Assembly: GCA_963667715.1 (NCBI GenBank)
Contig: OY763926.1
Location: 2,976,001-3,040,000, forward strand
From: JAFGDI01 sp963667715
GTDB lineage: Bacteria; Planctomycetota; Phycisphaerae; Sedimentisphaerales; SM23-30
Direction of reading: 5' to 3'
DNA length: 64,000 bases
Within the stretch, counting starts at the first letter, position 1. Every line of letters starts with the position of its first letter. A model generated the notes under the pieces. That model ran no database searches. It was not told where the DNA came from and saw only the letters and a list, made by a program, of their open reading frames with translations. Made by a program: the position numbers and the translations under genes. Below, one piece after another: positions 35,566 to 42,792 of the stretch.

Positions 35566-35695
35566 CTTTGCACCTTGCACTTTGCACTAAAAACTTCTTT
35601 AACGCAAAGCCGCTAAGCCGCAAAGACTCTTTACCCTGAAAATTATCTCTCTTACTCTGTGAACTCGGTGTCCTCTGTGGTTTTATTAAATATTT
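35566..35695 (+). repeat. GCACTTT heptamers plus CGCAAAG / CTCTGTG repeats
   Basis: Around 35569-35590, CTTTGCA-type 7-mers occur four times. Then CGCAAAGC, CGCTAAGC and CGCAAAG repeat with period 8 (35602-35625), and CTCTGTG recurs around GGTGTCCTCTGTGGTTTTA (35660-35690). Similar strings are familiar to me from spacers of unrelated phyla. Confidence 0.55.
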
Positions 35696-35805
35696 TTTTC
35701 TTAACCACAAAACAGCCTGAGAGACGAGAAACAGCGGTTATTGCCAGAAACAGTAAAATGGAGTTTATTAGAAGGACTAGAGGTCCTATTAAAGTGACGA
35801 GTGTG

Positions 35806-35832
35806 GGAGACGCAATATTTTGCGTGTCTACG
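35806..35832. repeat. GAGACGCAA palindrome, copy 1
   Basis: GGAGACGCAA-TATT-TTGCGTGTCT, an imperfect palindrome overlapping the 3' end of the membrane-protein gene. A near-identical palindrome is at 37014-37041. Confidence 0.5.
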
Positions 35833-36655
35833 GGGTGTATTTTATTAGTTGGGACAGGACTAGTATTAGTGCGGTTAGCATTAGAGTTAGCATGTTTATG
35901 GCGGCGAAGGTGAGGTAGCCGGTTTTGGTTTTCAGGGCTTTGGGGCCTTTTAGGAGTATGACGGAGAATGTGCCGGGGCCTAGGAACATTGTCAGGTACA
36001 GACTAGCTAAAGCATAGTTCGAGAGCGGGTCTTTTTTCTGGCCGTGGTAAATCATCATATAGGACAAAGCAACAATAAATATAAGTGTTAATATTGCAAT
36101 GAATAGTTTCTGTATTGAGCTGAACTTTATGTCGGATATTGGTTGATATTCCCGGTCATGATCTACATAGGTGGCAAGGGTAGTAAGTAACTGCTTTTCG
36201 TCTATATCCTGAGTGAGATGGTATTTGCGGGTAAAACTCTTAATGCCAAGTTCAAGGGCTCTGGAGCCGGGGAACTCATCTGTATCGATTATTTTGAAAT
36301 ATGATATATCAGACCATTTATATAATTTAGCACCATTTAGCAGCTGAACAATAATACCATTTTCTTTGATACAAATTTTTCTGTTAGAATGACCAGAAAG
36401 AAAAGGGAAAATAATAAAAGCTAAAAGTGGATATCCAACAGCAAAAAGTGAACCATAATAAAACTTATCTATATAGTATTCAGGTTCAACCTGTAAACGA
36501 CGCAGTAGATAATATACAACAGCCAGCAGGAAAAGTACAAGTACTTCCATTTTAAATAATTTTTGCCAGCAGCCTTTTTTCAGTTCTTCTGAAGCGGCCT
36601 TGGCGACAAAATCCGGCTCTGTCCATTTGAATAATTCTTTATTACTTTGTGCCAT
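35828..36655 (-). CDS. Hypothetical membrane protein
   Basis: A 275-aa protein of unrecognised function. Two N-terminal helices (about 36-52 and 68-88), a soluble middle of about 110 aa that begins RKICIKENGIIVQLLNGAKLYKWSDISYFKI and resembles the PH-like YcxB/bPH folds, then three helices (about 187-205, 215-235 and 248-270). AGGA is eight bases upstream of the ATG. It is codirectional with the GH146-type gene upstream but separated from it by a terminator, so it is probably a separate unit. The GC content is lower than that of the flanking enzymes. Confidence 0.75.
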   Translation of the reverse strand: MAQSNKELFKWTEPDFVAKAASEELKKGCWQKLFKMEVLVLFLLAVVYYLLRRLQVEPEYYIDKFYYGSLFAVGYPLLAFIIFPFLSGHSNRKICIKENGIIVQLLNGAKLYKWSDISYFKIIDTDEFPGSRALELGIKSFTRKYHLTQDIDEKQLLTTLATYVDHDREYQPISDIKFSSIQKLFIAILTLIFIVALSYMMIYHGQKKDPLSNYALASLYLTMFLGPGTFSVILLKGPKALKTKTGYLTFAAINMLTLMLTALILVLSQLIKYTP

Positions 36656-36731
36656 AAAACAATCCTGCCATTAACATACCGTTCAGCGTGTTTACGTCGA
36701 CAATAAAGTGAACTACTAAATTAGATTGTTA

Positions 36732-36794
36732 AGTAAGAAGTAACAAGAAATAAGAAATAAGCTCAGGTGTCCACCAGAGGCGGACGCTATTTTT
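36732..36794 (+). repeat. Heptamer array (AGTAAYA family) with hairpin, copy 5
   Basis: AGTAAGA, AGTAACA, AGAAATA, AGAAATA and AGCTCAG, then a hairpin GTCCACC-AGA-GGCGGAC with one mismatch and GCTATTTTT. Confidence 0.7.
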
Positions 36795-36963
36795 AAGCAA
36801 GGCGAATAGGACAATTATTTCTATAAATCCAGACCATAGGGTAAATCTAACTTTTTACTTTATACAATACAACTTAACGCAACCTCTAAAAAATCGTTCC
36901 GGGGTATGAACGGCTACCCAAACAATTAAAATTCATTATGACTGAAATGCGTGGAAAGGTAAA

Positions 36964-36998
36964 GAAAAAAGCAGAGATGCGGTATGTTGCACCTCTGC
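36964..36998 (-). terminator. Terminator after GH146-type gene
   Basis: On the minus strand, GCAGAGGTGC pairs with GCATCTCTGC (one mismatch) and is followed by T6. The perfect palindrome GAGACGCAA/TTGCGTCTC at 37017-37038 precedes it and includes the stop codon region. Confidence 0.8.
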
Positions 36999-37013
36999 TG
37001 AGTTGTGGGCATT

Positions 37014-37041
37014 ATTGAGACGCAAGGTATTGCGTCTCTAC
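37014..37041. repeat. GAGACGCAA palindrome, copy 2
   Basis: GAGACGCAA-GGTA-TTGCGTCTC (37017-37038), a perfect 9-bp stem overlapping the stop codon of the GH146-type gene. Confidence 0.55.
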
Positions 37042-39404
37042 TTTGTTACTGTCCGTGCTTCGAAGAGGCCGCCGGCTTTGTTGTCGGGGTGGGCCTGTAG
37101 TTTTACTCTTACTTTTTGTTTACCGGCTGAGAGATTAGCGGGGATATCGTAGGCGACATCGAAGAAGTGGTCCGGTTTATTATTATTGAGCGACTGGGTG
37201 GCGATCTTTTGGCCGTTGATGAGAATATCAAAGGTACGCTTACCAGTATCCGAGCCCCAGTAGGTGCAGATAAGCTGCATGGGCTTGGTTGGATCGACTT
37301 TCATATCGAACTCGAAGGAGCCGCCGGTAGTGTCTCGCCAGTTCTTGCCGTTGAAGCCGCCTACGCCGCCAGCGCCTTCGGAGGTGAGCTCATGGTCGCG
37401 TTCGGGCTGCATCTGACCGAGCGTGAAGAAGTCGGCGGTGCGTGCCTCGAGCTCTGCCCGGAGACGGAGCTGCTCGGCGAACTCGGCCTTGCGGGTGTCC
37501 CACTGATCAACATCGACGACATCCATATATACCGAATAGAGTTCATCGGCCACCGCGTAAAGCGGGATAAGGCGTATGACGATCGGCGTGAACCCGGCGG
37601 CATTCGCCGAATAGCAGCGGCTGTCGAGTGTGAATTCCAGCGGCTTTTCCTGTACGAAATATGACAGGATATCTTCCGGGGTATCGCTGACGATGGTCGG
37701 AACCTGATTGGTATCTTTGAGAACCGCGGCCATGAGCGTTGGTCCGTACATGATCGCACAGCGGCCGGGCATATCCGGCAGCGGAGCGATGTGCAGGGCC
37801 ATACCAAACTCGACGGCGATAGTATCATCTTTGGCAAACTTAGCAGTAATGGCGATATAACCATCGGAGCCTGGGGAAGTCTGAACCGGCTGGCCGTTGA
37901 GGGTAATAGCAGAGCTCTGGGCCCAGTAAGGCTTGCGGATCTTGAGAGTGGTCTTTACCGGCTTTTCATTATTAAAGGAAAGCGTGGTTTTACCTAGCTG
38001 CGGCATAAGACTATTCTGGGTGAGAGAGATGCCCCTGGCCTGCCAGTTGAGCTGCGAGGAGATGAACAGGTTGACATAGAGGCTCTCGCCGCTGTCGCTA
38101 TAGGAGTAGATAGTGTCGGCATACTTGGTATGGTTTTCCATGCCGGTTCCCACGCAGCACCAGAAGGAGTCGGTCGGATGACTGTAGTTTTTGCGGGCTG
38201 GCATATCGAGAAAACCCTTGTAGACCAGGGCACCGCCGCGGTCGGGGTGCTGATGGGCGAGGATATGATTTAGCAGAGCCCGCTCGTAGTAGTCCATATA
38301 GCTCGCCTGCGGGTTCCAGGCGAAGAGATGGCGGGTGAGCTTGAGCATATTATAGGTATTACAGGTCTCGGTGGTATCGTGCATGATATCGCCGAGTACA
38401 TCCGGCTTGCCGAAGCGTTCATTGGCACTGTTGCCGCCGTTGGCATAAGAATAATGGCCGGTTACCAGATGCCAGAAATAGTCGGCAATGGTTTCGAATT
38501 TCTTATCGCCGGTAAGCTCAAAGATACGGGCAGAACCGATGATCTTGGGCACCTGGGTATTGGCATGAACGCCGGTGATGGAGTCCTGACGCTTACTGAG
38601 CGGCTCGAGGATGGTACGATGGAAGAATTTGCGGGCGGAGTCGAGATAACGCTCTTCGCCGGTGATGGCATAGAGCTCAGCGAACGATTCGTTCATGCCG
38701 CCATGTTCACAGTTTAGCATCAGCTGCCATTTGGCATCATCAAGTTTGGAAGTCACGGCTATGATCCAGTCGGCATGCTTTTTACAGACTTCGAGAGCAG
38801 CCTCATCGCCGGAGCATTCGTAGATATCGATCAGACCGGCGAGGAGCTTATGATGAGTGTACCACGGCACCCAGAGCCCGTTCAGGTCAAATCCGGCAGA
38901 ATAAACCACGCCGCGGGAGAGTTCATCAAAGCAGCGCAGGCCCTCGGGAATAGCGGTAAAGCAGCCGCTGCCGAAAGCCTTCTGACATTCGGCGAGCTCA
39001 GAGACAATATAGTCACAGCGTTTTTTGTATTCTTTATTGCCCGTCTCGGCATACATCATCGCCAGAGCAGACATATAATGGCCCAGACAATGGCCGGCAA
39101 CTCCCCTGCTCTCCCAGCCGCCGTAAACCTCGCCTCTGGGCGTTAGACCGGCCTCTTTGCGGAACCAGCTAAGGAGCCTATTGGGCTCGAGTTCGAGCAG
39201 CCAGTTGGCATTATGATCCATCGCCTCGTGGAATGTGGAGTCAAGGAGCTTAACCTCATCCAACCCAAACATGTGGATCTTCATATCAACTTTATCACTG
39301 ACCTTATGGGCAAAATTCCCGGCCAGAGAATCAGCAGAAACAGGTAGCGAACTTACCGAGAGGGCCAGCAGCCCAAGATAGAAATACTTTTTCAACTTTC
39401 TCAT
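37038..39404 (-). CDS. Exported GH146-type beta-L-arabinofuranosidase
   Basis: About 788 aa with a signal peptide (MRKLKKYFYLGLLALSVSS). The start is ATG at 39404, seven bases after AAAGG; the open frame before it begins with TTG and is not needed. The catalytic domain is the DUF1680 (alpha/alpha)-barrel with GVAGHCLGHYMSALAMMYA, the Glu/Cys of TETCNTYNMLKLTRHLF, and the cysteine pair of FWCCVGTGMENHTKYAD. This pattern is closer to GH146 than to the GH127-type gene 5 kb away. A beta-sandwich and a C-terminal accessory domain (about 650-788) follow. Expected to release beta-L-arabinofuranose, on a different linkage or size of substrate from its neighbour. Confidence 0.88.
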   Translation of the reverse strand: MRKLKKYFYLGLLALSVSSLPVSADSLAGNFAHKVSDKVDMKIHMFGLDEVKLLDSTFHEAMDHNANWLLELEPNRLLSWFRKEAGLTPRGEVYGGWESRGVAGHCLGHYMSALAMMYAETGNKEYKKRCDYIVSELAECQKAFGSGCFTAIPEGLRCFDELSRGVVYSAGFDLNGLWVPWYTHHKLLAGLIDIYECSGDEAALEVCKKHADWIIAVTSKLDDAKWQLMLNCEHGGMNESFAELYAITGEERYLDSARKFFHRTILEPLSKRQDSITGVHANTQVPKIIGSARIFELTGDKKFETIADYFWHLVTGHYSYANGGNSANERFGKPDVLGDIMHDTTETCNTYNMLKLTRHLFAWNPQASYMDYYERALLNHILAHQHPDRGGALVYKGFLDMPARKNYSHPTDSFWCCVGTGMENHTKYADTIYSYSDSGESLYVNLFISSQLNWQARGISLTQNSLMPQLGKTTLSFNNEKPVKTTLKIRKPYWAQSSAITLNGQPVQTSPGSDGYIAITAKFAKDDTIAVEFGMALHIAPLPDMPGRCAIMYGPTLMAAVLKDTNQVPTIVSDTPEDILSYFVQEKPLEFTLDSRCYSANAAGFTPIVIRLIPLYAVADELYSVYMDVVDVDQWDTRKAEFAEQLRLRAELEARTADFFTLGQMQPERDHELTSEGAGGVGGFNGKNWRDTTGGSFEFDMKVDPTKPMQLICTYWGSDTGKRTFDILINGQKIATQSLNNNKPDHFFDVAYDIPANLSAGKQKVRVKLQAHPDNKAGGLFEARTVTK

Positions 39405-39799
39405 AACAATACCTTTCAATGAAACACAATTCGCAGAAGCAGTATTTTAGATGGCAAAAATATACGGTTACCTGCTCCACATATGAAATCAATTAGTATT
39501 ATTCTAATAAAAATAATAGCGGTTGCAATGCTAATAACAGGATAAAACATGATGTTGATCAGAGTGAAAAGTGAGCGGGCTAAACCATTGATATATAGTG
39601 CAAGTTTTAGTTAGAATAAGCCAACATAACCGGATTATCATCCATTGTTTGTAGACAAAAGTGCACAGTTACGCCAGGTAACAAACTTACAAAAGGTAAA
39701 AAAAACACTTGTTTTATTAACCAATATTGCTTACCTTTTAACCATACTGCTTTCAATTACTATTATCTTTACTTCCAAAACAAAAAGGTACACTGCGCA
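39405..39799. other. Divergent AT-rich spacer
   Basis: No gene, array or convincing hairpin is seen. It should hold the promoters of the GH146-type gene (-) and the GH67-like gene (+). Confidence 0.6.
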
Positions 39800-41509
39800 A
39801 TGACAGTATTTATCAGTAAACGAGTGAAAAAGTTGAAGAGTAATCATATCAAATCGTGGATAATTTCCATTTTTTCAATAGTGCTAACTTTAGGTGCAAT
39901 CGCTAATGCGGCGGTTGAGCCGGAGAAGATGCTCAGGCTGGATATGGTTCATCATAACCCGGGTGAAGCACAGTTTGATTCTCAGTTTAATGACCCGAAG
40001 TTAATGAAGGAAATGGGCTATAACGGCAAGGTATTTTTCCTTTTTGACTCTGCTACACTAGCTATTAACTGGCAGAAATACGACAAGGAAATAGCAATAT
40101 CAGCAGAAGAGCAGAAATGGGTAGACGATAAGCGAGCTGAGATCAATGCCAAGTATAATGAGGCAAAGGCGGCTGGTCTGAAGATTTACTGTATGAGCGA
40201 CCTTATACTGCTGCCGAAAAGCGTAATTAAGCATTATGGTGTGGACAAGACCTTTGGCGATGTGTCTAATGAAAAAACACAAGAGCTGCTGAGGGCACAG
40301 TTACGGCTTATGTTCGGGCAGTTCCCTCAGCTTGATGGGATAGTGGTACGAATCGGCGAGACCTACCTACACAATGCCCCGTTCCATAAAGGTTCGATAA
40401 AGGACAAGACCGATGCGGATAAGACTATAATACCGCTTATGCAGATATTGCGTGAGGAGGTTTGCGTAAAGCTTGGCAAGCAGGTGGCATTTAGGACATG
40501 GTGGAGCTTTGATGTGGATCTGAACACTTATATGGCTGTTTCTAACGGCGTAGAGCCACATGAGAATCTATATATAAGTGTCAAGCACTGCGAAGGCGAT
40601 TTCCAACGCGGCAACCGCTTCAGCAAGGTTCTGGGTGCCGGCAGACATAAGCAGATAGTTGAAGTGCAATGTCAGCGTGAATACTCCGGCAAGGGAGCTT
40701 ACCCGCATTATATCGCCAATGGTGTGATCAACGGCTTTGAAGAATATAAGTATATGATGAGCCCGGACGAGATGCAGAGCGTGGCGGAAGTGGCTAAAAC
40801 CGAGAATTTTGCCGGGCTATGGACCTGGAGCCGCGGCGGCGGCTGGGGTGGGCCGTATCTGACCAGAGGATACAGCGAGATATGGTGTAAGCTTAATGCG
40901 GCGGTTATGGTAGGCTGGGCCCAGGATACCAGTCGCAGCGAGGAAGAAATATTTAACGAATTTGCCAGCAAAGAACTGGGGCTAAAAGGCGATGACCTGA
41001 AACGATTCCGCAAACTCGCCCTGCTCTCAGCAGATGCGGTGGTTCGCGGCAAACGTGATATAAGGTCGAAGATGACCTGCTGGTGGACACGTGATCAGAC
41101 GCTGGGTAAGCCACCAATAGACTATAAGTGGTCAAAGGAAGACAGAGACTTTGTTATAGAGCAGAAACATGAATCAGACCGGATATGGAGTAAGATAGTA
41201 GTTCTGGCTGATAAGATCAATTTCCCTGACCCGGGTTATGGCAAGGCGGTAAGATTGTCATGTCGCTATGGTCAGAGATTGTATCATATAAGCCGTCTGG
41301 GCTTTGACATTGCTAATCTGGCAGACAATATCGATGGTAATCGCGACCGTATCAAAGGGCTGATAGCAGAGTATGATAAGGCATGGCAGGATTATATACA
41401 ACTAAAGGCGGATAACCCTGAATGTCCTAGCCTGTACAATACTCCGGATAAGGAAAATGGTAATAATTCTATGGCCGGGTATATCAATTCGATACGGGAA
41501 AAGATGTAG
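39800..41509 (+). CDS. Exported TIM-barrel glycosidase-like protein, GH67-like
   Basis: A 569-aa protein. A long basic N terminus and hydrophobic segment (about 18-38, ending ANA) form a signal peptide. The middle resembles an alpha-glucuronidase (GH67) type barrel: DGIVVRIGETYLH (about 178-190, with Glu as a candidate catalytic residue), VAFRTWWSFD, IVEVQCQREYSG, and LWTWSRGGGWGGPYLTRGYSE followed by AEIF-like helices as in GH67. Similarity is by motif order only and no family can be fixed, so this may be an unassigned glycosidase group. AAAGG is about 12 bases upstream of the ATG, rather far. It ends at a stem-loop. Confidence 0.6.
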   Translation: MTVFISKRVKKLKSNHIKSWIISIFSIVLTLGAIANAAVEPEKMLRLDMVHHNPGEAQFDSQFNDPKLMKEMGYNGKVFFLFDSATLAINWQKYDKEIAISAEEQKWVDDKRAEINAKYNEAKAAGLKIYCMSDLILLPKSVIKHYGVDKTFGDVSNEKTQELLRAQLRLMFGQFPQLDGIVVRIGETYLHNAPFHKGSIKDKTDADKTIIPLMQILREEVCVKLGKQVAFRTWWSFDVDLNTYMAVSNGVEPHENLYISVKHCEGDFQRGNRFSKVLGAGRHKQIVEVQCQREYSGKGAYPHYIANGVINGFEEYKYMMSPDEMQSVAEVAKTENFAGLWTWSRGGGWGGPYLTRGYSEIWCKLNAAVMVGWAQDTSRSEEEIFNEFASKELGLKGDDLKRFRKLALLSADAVVRGKRDIRSKMTCWWTRDQTLGKPPIDYKWSKEDRDFVIEQKHESDRIWSKIVVLADKINFPDPGYGKAVRLSCRYGQRLYHISRLGFDIANLADNIDGNRDRIKGLIAEYDKAWQDYIQLKADNPECPSLYNTPDKENGNNSMAGYINSIREKM

Positions 41510-41536
41510 CTAAAACAGATTGATGATCTGTTTTAG
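41510..41536 (+). terminator. Stem-loop after GH67-like gene
   Basis: CTAAAACAGAT-TGATG-ATCTGTTTTAG, a perfect 11-bp stem directly after the stop, but followed by a heptamer array and not by a T run. It may be a processing or stability hairpin. Confidence 0.6.
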
Positions 41537-41594
41537 AGGATTTAGTAATTAGGATTTAGTAATTAGGATTTAGCAATTAGAAGTTAGAAATTAG
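41537..41594 (+). repeat. Heptamer array (AGGATTT family), copy 4, longest
   Basis: Eight in-phase heptamers: AGGATTT and AGTAATT alternate, then AGCAATT, AGAAGTT and AGAAATT. This is the clearest array in the window. Confidence 0.8.
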
Positions 41595-41606
41595 TATGAA
41601 AATACA

Positions 41607-41647
41607 AAAACCCTTGCACACGGATAGGTATGCAAGGGTTTTATTTT
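41607..41647. terminator. Bidirectional terminator
   Basis: AAAACCCTTGCA and TGCAAGGGTTTT form a perfect 12-bp stem followed by ATTTTT. It serves the GH67-like gene (+) and the PEP-CTERM gene (-). Confidence 0.9.
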
Positions 41648-41716
41648 TCTTAATAACTGCCCAATCACTGACAGTATAATCTTTGATTCAAATATATAAA
41701 AAACTAAACTATAAAA

Positions 41717-42475
41717 TTACTTTCTGCGTTTCAGGGCAAGAGCGCCAAGAGCAAGCAGAGAAATTGTAGTAGGCTCAGGAACAGCAGAACCAAAGATCTG
41801 GCCCATCTGATTGTCATAGCCTTCTACCTGAACCATATTAGTGGCATAGTTAGAAGATAAGATTGGATTTGTGTCAACTTCACACAGACCACCCAAAGAA
41901 CCACGGCTATCAGGAGTAACAACAAGTTCGCCAAGACCAAGGAAACTGGCAGAATGGTTACCATCAGGATTAACGCCATTTACTGCAGGAACACTTGTAA
42001 GAGCGTATGAACTATCAACACCGTTCACACTTGCATAGAGCATACTATTATTGATATCATATGATGCGTAAACAACATTTTCGACACCAGTATTTATAGC
42101 TCCCAGAGTAACGGCAATAGCCATATTACCAAGATCAAGGTCATTTAGACTTTCTGGAACAGCACTTGAGTTACCATTTTTGGAAACAAAAATTAGGTTA
42201 CCATCGGCCATATACAGACCACTACCGAATGTTGTACCGCCATCTTCGATAACGATAACCGGACCACCAGTCATAGAGACGGCATCAGGACAGAACCTAG
42301 CTGCGAATGTGATCTCACCACCAGTAATATCAGGCAGTTCACCAACTACGCCAGCGCGGGCTGAAGTATAAGAAGCAACAGCAGTAGCATCATCAAGGCC
42401 GGGGACCAGTACACCAGCAGTAGCAAAACCTGTAGACATAGCAATGCCCATAAGAAATAAAGCGATTCTCTTCAT
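41717..42475 (-). CDS. PEP-CTERM surface protein with LamG-like domain
   Basis: A 252-aa exported protein. Signal peptide (1-20, ending ATA), a concanavalin/LamG-like sandwich (about 30-215), and a C-terminal PEP-CTERM sorting signal (VPEPTTISLLALGALALKRRK): the VPEP motif, a hydrophobic helix, then a basic end. By family knowledge this signal is recognised and cleaved by an exosortase and links the protein to exopolysaccharide or the outer surface. No exosortase is encoded in the window. AGGAG is eight bases before the ATG. The binding target is unknown. Confidence 0.88.
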   Translation of the reverse strand: MKRIALFLMGIAMSTGFATAGVLVPGLDDATAVASYTSARAGVVGELPDITGGEITFAARFCPDAVSMTGGPVIVIEDGGTTFGSGLYMADGNLIFVSKNGNSSAVPESLNDLDLGNMAIAVTLGAINTGVENVVYASYDINNSMLYASVNGVDSSYALTSVPAVNGVNPDGNHSASFLGLGELVVTPDSRGSLGGLCEVDTNPILSSNYATNMVQVEGYDNQMGQIFGSAVPEPTTISLLALGALALKRRK

Positions 42476-42792
42476 CGGATTCTCCTCTAAAAATAAAAAA
42501 TTGACCCATGCGGATTATACAACTAATCCAGACATTTTCAGATTGATTGAATCAAAGAATAGTCCTATTCTAGCAAGATAGAATTATTGAATCAATAGAA
42601 AAACTTTACAGTTTTTTGCTTTCACACAGATTAAACTGCTATACAGCATGAATATAGGTAAGATATTCTAATTATAGCATGACAGAGATGGCAGGCAAAA
42701 AAAACAGGCCCGCCTCATTACTGAAGCGGAACCTGTTTAATTATTTATACATCATGATGCACCCTCAGGCACATTCAGATAGTCTTGTCGAC
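42476..42792. other. Spacer holding the nifJ terminator
   Basis: It contains the PEP-CTERM promoter side and the nifJ terminator (42696-42738). No gene is seen. Confidence 0.6.
42696..42738 (-). terminator. Terminator after nifJ
   Basis: On the minus strand, AAACAGG pairs with CCTGTTT and an inner CCGC pairs with GCGG, followed by eight T. Confidence 0.88.

Larger units (their letters stand above)
35432..35827. other. Spacer with several short repeat types
   Basis: A terminator, a CCCGATGTAC inverted repeat (35511-35530), a GCACTTT array, CGCAAAG and CTCTGTG repeats, and a GAGACGCAA palindrome. No gene is seen. Confidence 0.7.
36656..37037. other. Spacer with array and terminator
   Basis: It holds the fifth AGTAAYA array (36732-36794), a minus-strand terminator (36964-36998) and the second GAGACGCAA palindrome. 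No gene is seen. Confidence 0.7.

Noticed and set aside
37167..37664. 165-aa plus-strand frame and several others within the GH146-type gene
   Set aside because: They are antisense to a gene with intact catalytic motifs, so they are composition artefacts of the GC-rich region.
41537..41594. Heptamer array as a CRISPR array
   Set aside because: Units are 7 bases in tandem with no spacers, and no cas genes are present.
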